This document shows, piece after piece, positions 18,323-28,261 of a DNA stretch of 64,000 nt (the stretch's first letter is position 1; the number at the start of each line of letters is the position of its first letter). Below the pieces are notes generated by a model. It saw nothing but the letters and a program-made list of their open reading frames with translations, did not search any database and had not been told where the DNA came from. The stretch is from the NCBI RefSeq assembly GCF_002266435.3, contig NZ_CP029426.2, positions 4,928,001-4,992,000 of the forward strand, in the 5' to 3' direction. A program made the translations under genes and the position numbers. Origin of the DNA: Bradyrhizobium amphicarpaeae. Its GTDB lineage: Bacteria; Pseudomonadota; Alphaproteobacteria; Rhizobiales; Xanthobacteraceae.

Positions 18323-19257
18323 GCCGCCAACGCCAGCCGCAGCCCCTCGTCGAGGGAGACCTCGGGCTGCCAGCCGGTTGCGAGCGCCTTGGAGATGTTG
18401 AGCTCGAGCGAGCCGATCAGGCTATCATGCGTATCCTGCCGGCCGATCACGCTGAGCAGCGTACTGAGCACGCCCGACGGCACGCCGAGCAGCCGCAGCT
18501 TCTTGCCGGATGCTTCCGCCAGCCGCGTGATGAATTCGGGCGTCGAGACCTGCTCCCTGTCGGCGACGAGGAAGATCTCGAAATTGCTGGCGGGATCGGG
18601 ATGGCCGAGCCGATGCAGGATGAACGACGACAGGTTCTGCACGGCAAGGAAGGCGCGGTGGTTGCGGATCGCGGCAAAGGGCAGCGGCAGCCCGAGATGG
18701 ACCGCGCGCGTCAGCAGCGCGAAATTGCCCCTGGCGCCCGCGCCATAGACCAGCGGCGGCCGGATCACCGAGATTTTCATGTCGTTGTCGCGCGCCAGCG
18801 TCCTCAAGCCCGCCTCGGCCGCAGCCTTTGACATGCCGTAGAGGCCGCGCGGCGTCAGGATGTCGTCTTCGCTGAACGGCGCACGGCCCTCGTTGCTGCG
18901 ACCGTGCACGAGAACGGTGCTGACGAAGACGAATTGGCGCACGCCGGCCGTCGCCGCGCAACGCGCCAGATGCAGTGTGCCGGCGATATTGACGTTGCGG
19001 TAGAGCTGGACCGCGTGCTCCTCGTTCTTGTGGTGCACCCGCGCGGCGAGATGGACGACGGCATCGACGCCCTCCAGCGCGGCGTGCCAATCGGTCTCGG
19101 GACCGATCGTTTCGATCACGACCTCGTCGTCGACACCTTGCGGGCTGCGGACCGCGCGGCGGACCGACCATCCCTCGCGCGCCAGCGCAGGGGCGACATG
19201 ACGTCCGACGAAACCGTTCGCCCCCGTCACCAGCACGACCGGCTTCTTCTCGCTCAT
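18310..19257 (-). CDS. NAD-dependent epimerase/reductase (WbpV/WreQ-like)
   Basis: A 315-residue extended SDR. GANGFVG (12-18) binds the dinucleotide; the catalytic residues are Ser113 and YGMSK (Tyr140, Lys144). The family relation is to WbpV and WreQ, which reduce UDP-4-keto-6-deoxy-GlcNAc to UDP-N-acetylquinovosamine or fucosamine. The neighbouring WbpM-like dehydratase would provide its substrate and the WbpL-like transferase would use its product. The assignment rests on this set of three; plain 4-epimerase activity is an alternative. It is the last gene of the hldD-to-here operon, with an ATGA overlap with the glycosyltransferase upstream. Confidence 0.85.
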   Translation of the reverse strand: MSEKKPVVLVTGANGFVGRHVAPALAREGWSVRRAVRSPQGVDDEVVIETIGPETDWHAALEGVDAVVHLAARVHHKNEEHAVQLYRNVNIAGTLHLARCAATAGVRQFVFVSTVLVHGRSNEGRAPFSEDDILTPRGLYGMSKAAAEAGLRTLARDNDMKISVIRPPLVYGAGARGNFALLTRAVHLGLPLPFAAIRNHRAFLAVQNLSSFILHRLGHPDPASNFEIFLVADREQVSTPEFITRLAEASGKKLRLLGVPSGVLSTLLSVIGRQDTHDSLIGSLELNISKALATGWQPEVSLDEGLRLALAAQDA

Positions 19258-20474
19258 CGTTGCTCCGAAAGGTGCGGGGTGCGCAGCAATTCGTCGATTA
19301 CGCCGGCATAGGCGTTCATCGCAATCGTCCGGTCGAATCGCGCTGCCGTCTTCACCGCGCGCGCCGCAATCGCGTCGTCGTCGGAACGCGACGCCGTGCG
19401 GATCGCCGCGGCGAGCTGATCGGCGCGGCCCGGCGTCACGACCCAGCCAAGCCCGTTCTCCACCACCGTCAAGGCCGCCTCGGCCTCCGGCTCGGAGACC
19501 AGCAGCACGGGACGGCCGACCGCCAGCAGATTGTAGAACCGGCTCGGCACCGACACCCCCGCCACGTCCTTCCGGTACGGAATGATCCAGAGATTGGCCG
19601 CCGCCAGGAACGCCTCGAGCTCGGTATCCGCGACGCGCGCCACGAAGGAGACATTGGAGAGGTTTGCTTCGGCCTGCAACTGCTTCAGCCGTTCGAATCC
19701 GATGCCCCAGCCGGACAGCAGGAAGTGAATGTCGGCCTCGTCCTTCAGAATACGCGCCGCCTGGAACACGATCTCGGGATCATGGGTGAAGCCGAGATTG
19801 CCCGACAGGCCGACGATGAAGCGCGCGGAAAATCCCTTGCGGAACGGGTTGTCCGAATTGACCGGCCGTGGCGCGGGCACGAGCGTCGCCCAGTTCGGGA
19901 TGAAGCGGATCTTGTTCCGCGTCATTCCGGCATAGCTCAGCAGCGGCCGCTCCGCGTCGCGGCCGATGGTGATGACGGCATTGAGCGCGCGGAACATCAG
20001 GCCGTTGGCGGCGCGCATCGTCCGCGTCACGAGCGAACCCGGCTTCAACAGGCCCGCCATCACCAGCACGTCGGGAAAGAGGTCGTGCATGATCAACGCC
20101 GAGCGTGCGCCCTTGAACCTGGCTGCCGCCGCCACCGCGTAAGGCAGCATGAACGGGGCGGTGACCGTGAGCGCGACGTCCCCTGCCTTGAGCTCCCGCA
20201 TCAACGCGACGAACGTGCGCGCCGCGAACAGCAGCTCCGACACCCCGCGCCGCACCAGCGCCGCCTTGCCCGCCATGCGGTTCTTGATCGCGACGACGCG
20301 CGGCTTGCCCGGTCCGGTCTGCAAGGCCGGCAATGCGCCCGGCCAGCCCGAGAGCACGACGACCTCGTGCTCGGCGGCGAGACGGCAGGCGATCTCTGCC
20401 ATGATCGCCGCCGTCGTGCTCGTATCCGGCGGGTAATGCTGGCTCGCGACGACGATCTTGCCTCGAGGCTGCAT
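19254..20474 (-). CDS. Glycosyltransferase family 4 (WbuB-like)
   Basis: A 406-residue GT-B fold glycosyltransferase. The N-terminal part has the ASQHYPPDTSTTA pattern and MHDLFPDVL typical of WbuB-type enzymes. The C-terminal nucleotide-sugar half includes GLSGNLGFTHD, RFYNLLAVGRPVLLV and an E-rich donor-binding segment near SEPEAEAAL. It probably adds the next sugar to the lipid-linked O-antigen on the cytosolic face. The donor is unknown. The ATG at 20474 lies 2 bp beyond the stop of the WbpM-like gene, and its own stop overlaps the next start by 4 bp, so it is in mid-operon. Confidence 0.87.
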   Translation of the reverse strand: MQPRGKIVVASQHYPPDTSTTAAIMAEIACRLAAEHEVVVLSGWPGALPALQTGPGKPRVVAIKNRMAGKAALVRRGVSELLFAARTFVALMRELKAGDVALTVTAPFMLPYAVAAAARFKGARSALIMHDLFPDVLVMAGLLKPGSLVTRTMRAANGLMFRALNAVITIGRDAERPLLSYAGMTRNKIRFIPNWATLVPAPRPVNSDNPFRKGFSARFIVGLSGNLGFTHDPEIVFQAARILKDEADIHFLLSGWGIGFERLKQLQAEANLSNVSFVARVADTELEAFLAAANLWIIPYRKDVAGVSVPSRFYNLLAVGRPVLLVSEPEAEAALTVVENGLGWVVTPGRADQLAAAIRTASRSDDDAIAARAVKTAARFDRTIAMNAYAGVIDELLRTPHLSEQR

Positions 20475-20476
20475 GG

Positions 20477-22390
20477 TCAGGCCGCGGTCGACCCGAATTC
20501 GGGCACCGCATCCTTCAGGATGGTCCTGATGGTGGCGCGATCGTCGCGCGCGATCGCCTGCTCCAGCGCCGCGATCCATTTGCGCAGCGTCTGCATCGGC
20601 GGCTCGTTTGGCTGCGCGGCCATGATGCCGGCAACGCCGATCTCGCGGGTCGGCTCCTCGGTGGCGAACAGGATCTCGTGCAGGCGCTCGCCCGGCCGCA
20701 TGCCGGTGAACACGATCTCGATGTCGTAGCCGGGCTGCAGTCCGGACAGGCGGATCATGCGCTCGGCGAGATCGACGATCTTCACCGGCTGGCCCATGTT
20801 GAGCACGTAGACCGAGACGTCGGGTCGGTGCGTTCCGAGCGCATGCGTGGCCGCAGTGATGACGAGATCGCAGGCCTCGCGGATGGTCATGAAGTAGCGG
20901 ACCATGTCGGGATGTGTCACGGTCACCGGACCGCCGGCCTCGATCTGGGCCTTGAATTTGGGAACCACCGAGCCGTTCGAGGCGAGCACGTTGCCGAACC
21001 GGACCGAGATCAGCCGCATCGCCGGCCTGGCGCCGCCGCTACCTGCCGCAAGGTCGTGATCCAGCGCCTGGCAGTACATCTCGGCGAAGCGCTTGGTCAG
21101 GCCGAGCATCGACACCGGCTCGATCGCCTTGTCGGTCGAAATCATCACCATGGCTTCGGCGCCGGCGGCAACGGCGGCATCCGCAACGTTGATCGAGCCG
21201 AAGATGTTGGTCTTGACGCCCTCGCTCCAGTCGCGTTCGAGGATCGGCACGTGCTTGAGCGCGGCGGCGTGGAACACGATGTCCGGCTTGAACCCGGCCA
21301 TCAGGCGCATGATGCGCTCGCGGTCGCGGATGTCGGCGATCCGTCCCTCGACCTCGGCAGCCGCGCCTCGCGCGGCGAGCGCCTCCGTGATCGCATAGAG
21401 CGCGGGCTCGGAGTTTTCGACGATCAGGAGCCGCGCGGCGCCGAAGGCGACGACGCGCTCGCAGATCTCCGACCCGATCGAGCCGCCGCCGCCGGTCACG
21501 ATCACCGCCTTGCCGTTGATCAGCGCCTCCAGGCGGGCATAATCGATGGTCTCGCTCGGCCGCAGCAGGAGGTCCTCGACCGCGACGGCCGTGAGCCGCG
21601 GGGTGTCGCCGCTCTCGAGCGAGGGCATCCGGTTGACGATCACACCCAGCTTGCGCGCCCGCATCAGGATCGATTCCGGATGGGATTCCGGCTCGAATGC
21701 CGACGGCGTCATGACAAGGCGCGCGATCGGCTTGTTGCGCTTGGCGAAGTCGGCGACGACGTCCTCGACGTCGTCGATGCCGCCCAGCACCGGCACGTTG
21801 CGGATGAACTGGCCCCGATCCGAATTCGACGGCGACAGCAGGCCGACCGGCCAGATGCGCTTGATCGCCCCGCTCTCGATGCCGCGCAGGAGCACCTCCG
21901 CATCCGCGGCGCGGCCGATCAGCAGCGTCGGCGCGGCCTCCTCGCCCCTGGCGTGACGCCTCACCCGCGTGTAGCGGAAGTAGCGGTAGGCCATGCGCAA
22001 CGCGCTGAGGCAGGAGATTTCGAGGAACCAATAGAGGACGATCGTCACCTTGCCGAGGAAGAAGGCGCCGCGGACGTTGGGGGCGACGAAGATGTAATCG
22101 AGCACGAGCAGCGCGACCGTGAGCACAGTCGCGACGCGGATGATGTTCAGCGCGTCAGGCAGCGAGATGAAGCGCCATTTCGTCGTGGTCAGGTTGAAGA
22201 TGAAGAACACGACCACGCTGAAGGCGAGGAAATAAGGCAGGATCTGGAACAGCAGCGGCAGGCGGTCGAAGAAGCCGTCGCCACCCTCGAATCGCAGATA
22301 GAAGGCGGCAAAAAGCGCCGCCGCGGTCGCCAGCAGGTCGTGGAGCGCGATCAGGAAATTGCGCAAGGTGAGATGCGAAAGACGCGTCAT
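20477..22390 (-). CDS. UDP-N-acetylglucosamine 4,6-dehydratase, membrane-anchored (WbpM/CapD/WreV-like)
   Basis: A 637-residue protein with four N-terminal transmembrane helices (about 12-33, 50-68, 86-103, 113-131), a CoA-binding-like Rossmann domain (about 150-260), and an SDR domain from 290 on. TGGGGSIGSE (299-308) binds NAD; STDKA (418-422) and Lys433 in LGLTKR are catalytic landmarks. The position of the SDR tyrosine holds Leu429, next to Met428; in WbpM this position is Met, so loss of Tyr is normal for the long-form family, but Leu is notable. It should convert UDP-GlcNAc to UDP-4-keto-6-deoxy-GlcNAc for the WbpV-like enzyme. The ATG at 22390 starts the first membrane helix. Confidence 0.9.
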   Translation of the reverse strand: MTRLSHLTLRNFLIALHDLLATAAALFAAFYLRFEGGDGFFDRLPLLFQILPYFLAFSVVVFFIFNLTTTKWRFISLPDALNIIRVATVLTVALLVLDYIFVAPNVRGAFFLGKVTIVLYWFLEISCLSALRMAYRYFRYTRVRRHARGEEAAPTLLIGRAADAEVLLRGIESGAIKRIWPVGLLSPSNSDRGQFIRNVPVLGGIDDVEDVVADFAKRNKPIARLVMTPSAFEPESHPESILMRARKLGVIVNRMPSLESGDTPRLTAVAVEDLLLRPSETIDYARLEALINGKAVIVTGGGGSIGSEICERVVAFGAARLLIVENSEPALYAITEALAARGAAAEVEGRIADIRDRERIMRLMAGFKPDIVFHAAALKHVPILERDWSEGVKTNIFGSINVADAAVAAGAEAMVMISTDKAIEPVSMLGLTKRFAEMYCQALDHDLAAGSGGARPAMRLISVRFGNVLASNGSVVPKFKAQIEAGGPVTVTHPDMVRYFMTIREACDLVITAATHALGTHRPDVSVYVLNMGQPVKIVDLAERMIRLSGLQPGYDIEIVFTGMRPGERLHEILFATEEPTREIGVAGIMAAQPNEPPMQTLRKWIAALEQAIARDDRATIRTILKDAVPEFGSTAA

Positions 22391-22474
22391 CCGCCGACCG
22401 ATGAAAACCCAGTTAGATGCAACCTGACCGCGCTGATAGCCCATCTGGGCTGGACTTGCCAGCCGCGCGGCCGC

Positions 22475-23761
22475 TCAGGAACCGGCTTCCCCCATCTTCA
22501 CCTGGGGCTGTTGTGCCCGGAGCACCATGCCGCCGGCAACGCCGACGCCGATGACGTACATCCAGCCCTCGTGGAAGTCGAACAGATGGGAATTGAACAG
22601 CGAGGTGAAGACGTTCTGCACCACCACCAGAAGCCCGATCCAGTTGGCCAGCCCCTCGCCGCGAAACAACCGCAGGTGCAGGATCCAGATCGCGTAGAGA
22701 ACGGCGATGCCGATCATGCCCCATTGCACGGCAACGTTGAGCGTCTGGTTATGCGGGTTGCCGATCACCTCGGCGGAGGCCTGGTACCGACCGGCGGGGG
22801 TCGCAACGCGTTCGAACAATCCGCGCGTCGAACCGGTGCCGTGTCCCTTGATCGGCGCCTCCGCGAAGAAGCCGAGCGACTTCCGCCAGAATTCGAGCCG
22901 CAGGCCGAGCGAGGTCGGCTCGCCATTTTCGACATAGCGCGTGTAGTCGTCGGAAAACCTCTCGGCAGTATGGCGCAAATGCGGCGAGGCCTGCCAAGCG
23001 AGAACGGCGCCGACGAGCAAGGCGGCGGAGATGAGCCCGATACTGCGCCTCTTGAGATGCAGCAGCGCGAACACGCCGAACATGATCGGGATGGTGACGA
23101 GCGCGGTGCGTGACACCACCACGAAGGTCATGTTGACGAAGAAGCCCAGTGCCAGTGCCGTCAGCAGTCCGGCGAACCAGTATCGCCTCTCACGCAGCAG
23201 CATCACGATCGGATAGGCGAGCGCGACCGCGCAGAGCGCGAATTCCTGGCTTTGGTCGATGTAATTCTTGACGAAGATGCCGCGCTCGGCCGGATCGGTC
23301 TTGAGTGCGAGGTTCGGATAGAAGGCGACCAGCCACGACATCACCGACAACAGGGCGCAGGACACCAGGAAGGCGACGAAGATCCAGCGGCCGCGCGGCG
23401 AGCGCTCGAAATGATAGAGCAGCACCGGCAGCACCAGCAGCTTCATGGTCGGATTGACCGCATAGAAGCGCGCGCCCCAGGCTGCGTCCGACCACAGCGT
23501 CCCCACCAGCGCGAGCAGGACGAGCGCGATCGGGGCCGCGCAGATCGGACGCTTCAGGGATTGCAGGAACGCGCGGACGTCGAGGAACGGCACCATGCAG
23601 AGCAGCATCAGCACGTTGAAGATGCCCGTCAGCGAGGTCGACCAGGGCAGCGAGGCCGCGGTCAGGATAGCAAATAGATCGACGGTCTCGCTCCAGGCCG
23701 CCGGGCTGCGCAGGCGGCGAAGCAACATCTCGCCGGTCGTCTCGCGTGCCAGTGCCGTCAC
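22475..23761 (-). CDS. O-antigen ligase family protein (WaaL/Wzy_C)
   Basis: A 428-residue inner-membrane protein with about 12 hydrophobic helices and one large periplasmic loop (about 240-350) that contains the conserved GNPHNQTLN motif, whose His is essential in WaaL ligases. It joins the lipid-linked O-polysaccharide to the lipid A-core, or acts as a related polymerase. Position in an operon with core-heptose genes favours the ligase role. Start is GTG at 23761 overlapping the HldE stop (GTGA). An 84-bp gap separates it from the WbpM-like gene. Confidence 0.87.
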   Translation of the reverse strand: MTALARETTGEMLLRRLRSPAAWSETVDLFAILTAASLPWSTSLTGIFNVLMLLCMVPFLDVRAFLQSLKRPICAAPIALVLLALVGTLWSDAAWGARFYAVNPTMKLLVLPVLLYHFERSPRGRWIFVAFLVSCALLSVMSWLVAFYPNLALKTDPAERGIFVKNYIDQSQEFALCAVALAYPIVMLLRERRYWFAGLLTALALGFFVNMTFVVVSRTALVTIPIMFGVFALLHLKRRSIGLISAALLVGAVLAWQASPHLRHTAERFSDDYTRYVENGEPTSLGLRLEFWRKSLGFFAEAPIKGHGTGSTRGLFERVATPAGRYQASAEVIGNPHNQTLNVAVQWGMIGIAVLYAIWILHLRLFRGEGLANWIGLLVVVQNVFTSLFNSHLFDFHEGWMYVIGVGVAGGMVLRAQQPQVKMGEAGS

Positions 23762-25242
23762 TTGCCCCCTCCCCGGGCGCGATGGACCAGCGCCGTCGTG
23801 CTGAAGCCCTGGAGGATGTCGACCAGCACGACCGTTCCGCCGGCTTGCTCGACGACCTCGTGGCCGACCACCTGCTCGCGGGTGTAATCGCCGCCCTTCA
23901 CCAGCACGCCGGGCTTGATCCGCGTGATCAGGTCGATCGGCGTGTCCTCTTCGAAGATGACGACGAGATCGACGGCTTCGAGCGCGGCGAGCACCTCGGC
24001 ACGCGCGCGCTCGTCCTGGACCGGCCGCTCGGCGCCCTTGAGCCGCCGCACCGAGGCGTCGCTATTGAGCCCGACGATCAGGCGGTCGCAAGCGGCGCGC
24101 GCCGCAGTCAGCACCTTGACGTGGCCGGGATGCAGGATGTCGAAGCAGCCATTGGTGAAGCCGACACGCTGGCCCTGCCTGTTCCATTCGGCGAGCTGCG
24201 CATCGAGGGTATCAGGCTCGAGCACGATCTTCTCCTCGGCCGCCAGCGTGGCATGCGGCAGGATCTTCCGGCGCAGCTCGGCCGCGCTCACGCTGGCAGT
24301 GCCCTGCTTGCCGACGGCGACGGCGGCAGCGGCACTGGCCATGCGCAACGCCGTGTCCCAGTCCGCGCCTGTCGCAAGCGAGACCGCGAGCGCGGCGGCG
24401 ACGGTGTCACCGGCGCCGGAGACGTCGCGCACCTTGACCGGGAAAGCCGGAACGTGAACCGCAGCACCATTGCGCGGCACCAGTGTCATGCCGTGCCCGC
24501 CTTGCGTGACCAGGATCGCCTCGCAATCGGCGAGCCGCATCACATCCTCGCTGGCGTCGACGATGCTTTGTGGCGTGTCGGCGCGGCTGCGCGTTGCTTC
24601 CGAAAATTCCTTGCGGTTGGGGGTGAGCAGCGTCGCGCCGCGATAGATCGCCCAGTTCAGGCTCTTGGGATCCACGATCACGGGCTTGCCGAGCTTGCGC
24701 GCGGCGTCGATGGTGTGGCGGATGACGCGCGCCGTCAGCACGCCCTTGGCGTAGTCCGAGAGCAGCACGACGTCGGCGCGCGCGATCTGCGGCAGGATCG
24801 CCTCGATCAACCTGGTCTCGACGTCGTCGGACGCAGGCGCCGCCTGCTCCCAATCCGCCCGCAGCATGTGCGTGGAAAAATGTTCGGAGACGAAGCGGAC
24901 CTTTCGCGTGGTCGGCCGCGTGGGGTCGCGCACCAGCACGTTTTCGATCGCAGCAAGCTCATCCAGCGCCGCCTCCAGCCGTGCGCCTGCATCGTCCGCG
25001 CCGACGAGGCCGACGAAGATGCAGCGCGCGCCGAGAGAGGCGACATTGCGCGCGACGTTACCGGCGCCGCCGATGTGGATCTCGCTGCGCTGGGCCGTGA
25101 TGACGGGCGTCGGCGCTTCCGGCGAGATCCGCGACACCTCGCCATAGACGAACTCGTCCAGCATGATGTCGCCGATGCACAGCACCGTGCGGCCTGAGAT
25201 GGCCTTCGCGAGAGCGTCGAAATCGAGAATGGGCGTCGGCAT
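23758..25242 (-). CDS. hldE: Bifunctional heptose-7-phosphate kinase / heptose-1-phosphate adenylyltransferase HldE
   Basis: A 494-residue cytosolic enzyme that makes ADP-D-glycero-manno-heptose for the LPS inner core. The N-terminal ribokinase-like domain (about 1-320) has [20 protein letters not shown] and the catalytic [11 protein letters not shown]. The C-terminal nucleotidyltransferase domain (about 345-494) has [14 protein letters not shown], including the HxGH motif. I prefer the ATG at 25242 (MPTPILDF); a TTG two codons earlier is in frame. HldD lies immediately upstream and supplies the next step, so the pair is the standard heptose module. Confidence 0.95.
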   Translation of the reverse strand: MPTPILDFDALAKAISGRTVLCIGDIMLDEFVYGEVSRISPEAPTPVITAQRSEIHIGGAGNVARNVASLGARCIFVGLVGADDAGARLEAALDELAAIENVLVRDPTRPTTRKVRFVSEHFSTHMLRADWEQAAPASDDVETRLIEAILPQIARADVVLLSDYAKGVLTARVIRHTIDAARKLGKPVIVDPKSLNWAIYRGATLLTPNRKEFSEATRSRADTPQSIVDASEDVMRLADCEAILVTQGGHGMTLVPRNGAAVHVPAFPVKVRDVSGAGDTVAAALAVSLATGADWDTALRMASAAAAVAVGKQGTASVSAAELRRKILPHATLAAEEKIVLEPDTLDAQLAEWNRQGQRVGFTNGCFDILHPGHVKVLTAARAACDRLIVGLNSDASVRRLKGAERPVQDERARAEVLAALEAVDLVVIFEEDTPIDLITRIKPGVLVKGGDYTREQVVGHEVVEQAGGTVVLVDILQGFSTTALVHRARGGGK

Positions 25243-25254
25243 GGTCAAATGGCC

Positions 25255-26235
25255 TCAGCGGAAGCGGTCGGGCCGGTCGAGGTAATCCCCGACATAGGCC
25301 TTCACCGCGTCCTCGAGCGTCGTGAAGCCGCCATTATAGCCGGCGCGGTGGAGGCGATCGACCTCGCTCTGGGTGAAGTACTGGTAGGCCCCGCGGATCT
25401 GCTCGGGCATGTCGATATATTCGATGTTGGGCCTGGTGCCGAGCGCCGCATAGGCGGCCTGCATCAGATCCTTGAAGCTGCGCGCCTTGCCGGTTCCGAC
25501 GTTGAAGAGTCCTGATACCGATGGTGTCGCGAGCAGCCACATCACCACGCGCACGACGTCGTCGACATAGATGAAATCGCGGCGCTGATCGCCGTCGGCG
25601 ATGCCCTCGCGGTGCGACTTGAACAATTGCACGACGCGGCCCGCCTTGACGTCGTCGAAGCGCCGCGCCAGCACGCTCATCATCGAGCCCTTGTGGTACT
25701 CGTTGGGGCCGAACACGTTGAAGAATTTCAGGCCCACCCATTGCGGCGGGAGCTTCTCGCCGCGCGCGGCACGTTCGGCGACCGCGAGATCGAACATGTG
25801 CTTGCTCCAGCCGTAGAGATTCATCGGCCGCAGTTTCTTCAGCGCCGGCAGCGAGCCGTCGTCGTCAAAACCCGTCTCGCCGTCGCCATAGGTCGCCGCC
25901 GAGGAGGCATAAATGAAGGGCACCGCGCCCGCCGTGCACCAGTCGAGAAGGCGCATCGACAGGCGGAAATTGGTCTCGAAGACGAGGTCGCCGTCGGTCG
26001 CGGTGGTCGCGGAAATTGCTCCGAGATGGATCATTGCGTCCAGCTTGCGGCCCTTCAGCCAGTCCATCAGCTCGTCGGGCGGAACGATATCCACAAGCTG
26101 GCGCTTGGCGAGGTTCCGCCACTTGCCCTCGTTGCCGAGGACATCGCAGACCACGACGTCGCTGCGGCCGGCGTCATTGAGCGCGGCCACGACATTCGAC
26201 CCGATAAAACCGGCCCCGCCGGTCACTAGCAACAT
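25255..26235 (-). CDS. hldD: ADP-glyceromanno-heptose 6-epimerase HldD
   Basis: A 326-residue extended SDR that inverts C6 of ADP-D-glycero-manno-heptose. TGGAGFIGSN (5-14) binds NADP. The family-specific segments are HLGAISATT, SSAATYGDG and LYGWSKHMFD (catalytic Tyr and Lys), and FFNVFGPNEYHKGSM. Length and start are typical. It is the first gene of the six-gene LPS operon (hldD-hldE-ligase-WbpM-GT-WbpV-like). It is divergent from the heptosyltransferase gene, with the shared promoter region at 26236-26394. Confidence 0.95.
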   Translation of the reverse strand: MLLVTGGAGFIGSNVVAALNDAGRSDVVVCDVLGNEGKWRNLAKRQLVDIVPPDELMDWLKGRKLDAMIHLGAISATTATDGDLVFETNFRLSMRLLDWCTAGAVPFIYASSAATYGDGETGFDDDGSLPALKKLRPMNLYGWSKHMFDLAVAERAARGEKLPPQWVGLKFFNVFGPNEYHKGSMMSVLARRFDDVKAGRVVQLFKSHREGIADGDQRRDFIYVDDVVRVVMWLLATPSVSGLFNVGTGKARSFKDLMQAAYAALGTRPNIEYIDMPEQIRGAYQYFTQSEVDRLHRAGYNGGFTTLEDAVKAYVGDYLDRPDRFR

Positions 26236-26394
26236 TCAGAAATCCCTGCCCGATCTTTGCGGCCCGGTCCTGCCGTAGCGCATGAGCCGCCGAAGTGTAA
26301 GCGGTTTTGGAATTGAACGGTCTGCCGGCTTTACCTGCCGGCCCGGAGCGGCTACCGAACCGCGATAATCGGATCGCCGCGGCCCCATCAACAA

Positions 26395-27483
26395 ATGAAT
26401 GCAGATTCGCAATTTAGTGAAGACGCCGATCCGGACGACACGCGCCCGATCCTGATCATTCCCTACATGTGGATCGGCGATTTCGTCCGGAATCACACCG
26501 TGGTGCGGGTCCTGAAAGAGCGCTGGCCCAACCGGCCGGTCGATCTGCTCACCACATCCCTCTGCGCTCCGCTGGTCGATTACATGCCCGGCGTGCGCGA
26601 GGGCATCGTCTGGGACCTGCCGCGTGGCCGCCTCGCCGTCGCCCGCCAGCTCGCCTTGGGGAAGCTGCTGCGCGAGCGGAACTACGGCACGGCCCTGGTG
26701 CTACCCCGGACCTGGAAGGCGGCCATAGCACCGGCGCTGGCCGGTATTCCTGAACGGGTCGGCTTCGTCGGCGAATTCCGGTTCGGCCTGCTCAACCGCT
26801 GGCGCTGGGGCGAGAAGAAGCTGCCCCGCTTCATCGACAAGAACGCCGCCCTGGCCCAGCCCGATGGCGCGCCCCTGCCTCCGGAATGGCCGGTGCCGCA
26901 ATTGCGGGTCCCGGCCGAGGACATCGTCCGCTGGCGACAGGCCAACGGCCTCAGCGCCGGCGCCGCGGTGGCGCTGGCACCCGGCTCGGTCGGCGTGTCG
27001 AAGCGCTGGACCGGCTACCCCGAGGCCGCCCGGCTGCTGGTCGAGCGCGGGCTCGAAGTCTGGGTGGTCGGCGGCCCCGGCGAAAAGGGCCTCGCCCAGG
27101 AGATCGTCGCCGCGGGCGGTCCGGGGATCCGCGATCTCACCGGCACCGATTTGCGCAACGGCGTGCTGGCGATGGCCGCCGCCGGTGTCGCCATCTCCAA
27201 CGATTCCGGCCTGATGCACATCGCGGCCGCACTGGGCACGCCCACCATGGGCATCTTCGGCCCGACCAGCCCCTATCTCTGGGCCCCCCTCAACGGCCTC
27301 GCCGCGACCGTGGTCCAGGACAAGGAAAAGCTGTCCTGCCAGCCCTGCCAGAGCACGATCTGCAAGATCAACGACCACCGCTGCATGCGGAATATCGCCG
27401 CGAGCGAGGTGGTGGGGATTGCTCAGACAGTCTTGGCGGAGTCACGCGTCACGGGCCGGGACATCGAGCACGGACAGTCCTGA
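26395..27483 (+). CDS. waaF: LPS heptosyltransferase II (WaaF)
   Basis: A 362-residue glycosyltransferase family 9 enzyme that adds the second heptose to the LPS core, using ADP-heptose. Characteristic sequences are IPYMWIGDFV near the start, APGSVGVSKRW and GYPEAARLL in the centre, GTDLRNG, and the ADP-heptose binding segment SNDSGLMHIAAALGTP followed by GIFGPTSPY. A late CxxC...C pattern (SCQPCQSTICKINDHRC) is common in WaaF. The start at 26395 has only a weak ribosome-binding site. It ends at a strong terminator shared with the convergent fasciclin gene. Confidence 0.92.
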   Translation: MNADSQFSEDADPDDTRPILIIPYMWIGDFVRNHTVVRVLKERWPNRPVDLLTTSLCAPLVDYMPGVREGIVWDLPRGRLAVARQLALGKLLRERNYGTALVLPRTWKAAIAPALAGIPERVGFVGEFRFGLLNRWRWGEKKLPRFIDKNAALAQPDGAPLPPEWPVPQLRVPAEDIVRWRQANGLSAGAAVALAPGSVGVSKRWTGYPEAARLLVERGLEVWVVGGPGEKGLAQEIVAAGGPGIRDLTGTDLRNGVLAMAAAGVAISNDSGLMHIAAALGTPTMGIFGPTSPYLWAPLNGLAATVVQDKEKLSCQPCQSTICKINDHRCMRNIAASEVVGIAQTVLAESRVTGRDIEHGQS

Positions 27484-27494
27484 CCCAAATCGCA

Positions 27495-27531
27495 CCGGAG
27501 ACCACCCTGCGTCGGCACGGGTGGTCTCCGG
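27495..27531. terminator. Bidirectional terminator hairpin
   Basis: A perfect 13-bp stem (27495-27507 with 27519-27531) and an 11-base loop lie between the convergent waaF and fasciclin genes. There is no long T-run. Confidence 0.75.
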
Positions 27532-27538
27532 TCGATCG

Positions 27539-28042
27539 TCAGTGATGCGTCTTGCCGCGCGCCGGAGGCAGCAGCACGGTGTCGATGACGTGGATCACGC
27601 CGTTCGACGCCTCGATGTCCGGCTGGATGACATGCGCGTCGTTGACCGTCACGCCGAAGCTGCCGTCGACGCTCACCGGCTGGCCCTGGACGGTCGCGAC
27701 CTTGAGCGACTTGCCGGCCACGTCAGCCGCCTTCACGCGGCCCGGAATGACGTGATATTTGAGCACAGCGCGCAGCTTGGCCTTGTTCTTGAGCAGCGAC
27801 TCGACGGTGCCCGGCGGCAGCTTGGCGAAAGCCGCATCGTTCGGCGCGAACACCGTGAACGGACCCTTGCCCTTCAGCGTAGGTACGAGGCCGGCGGCCT
27901 TGACGGCGGTGACGAGTGTCGTGAACTGCCCAGCGGAGACCGCGGTGTCCACGATGTCGGCGGCGCGTGCCATCGAGGGGCCGAGCAGACCAGCGACCAA
28001 GGCGGCTCCAGCCACGAACGAACGAATTGCGGGCGTCATCAT
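27539..28042 (-). CDS. Secreted fasciclin-domain protein
   Basis: A 167-residue protein with a signal peptide ending around residue 27 (PSMARA). The remainder is one fasciclin (FAS1) domain with both conserved boxes: H1-like [17 protein letters not shown] and H2-like [14 protein letters not shown], and the YHVIPG motif between them. FAS1 proteins mediate adhesion or ligand binding outside the cytoplasm; in rhizobia such proteins have been linked to symbiosis, but no function can be assigned here. The ATG at 28042 (MMTP) has GGAG in front. The 219 bp upstream contain no convincing gene. Confidence 0.92.
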   Translation of the reverse strand: MMTPAIRSFVAGAALVAGLLGPSMARAADIVDTAVSAGQFTTLVTAVKAAGLVPTLKGKGPFTVFAPNDAAFAKLPPGTVESLLKNKAKLRAVLKYHVIPGRVKAADVAGKSLKVATVQGQPVSVDGSFGVTVNDAHVIQPDIEASNGVIHVIDTVLLPPARGKTHH

Positions 28043-28261
28043 TTTCTCCGAGTTGCTGTGATCTTGTTTCCACCGATGTGACGGATGCGCACGAAATCCA
28101 CCTTGCGATCCGATGCGATCGACGTTGACGAAACGGAGCCTCGCGACCGCTGGATCACCTGCCTGTTGGAAAATCCTGCGGCGCAGTGCCGCGCTCGATC
28201 AACGCGACAGTGAACAACGAGCGATGCGCGCTCGTGGATCACCGCGCTCCCGGAGGACGCG

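Noticed and set aside
28039..28242. 67-codon frame upstream of the fasciclin gene, overlapping its start by 4 bp
   Set aside because: No ribosome-binding site, poor codon bias, and the region reads better as the promoter of the fasciclin gene. The 4-bp overlap alone is not enough.
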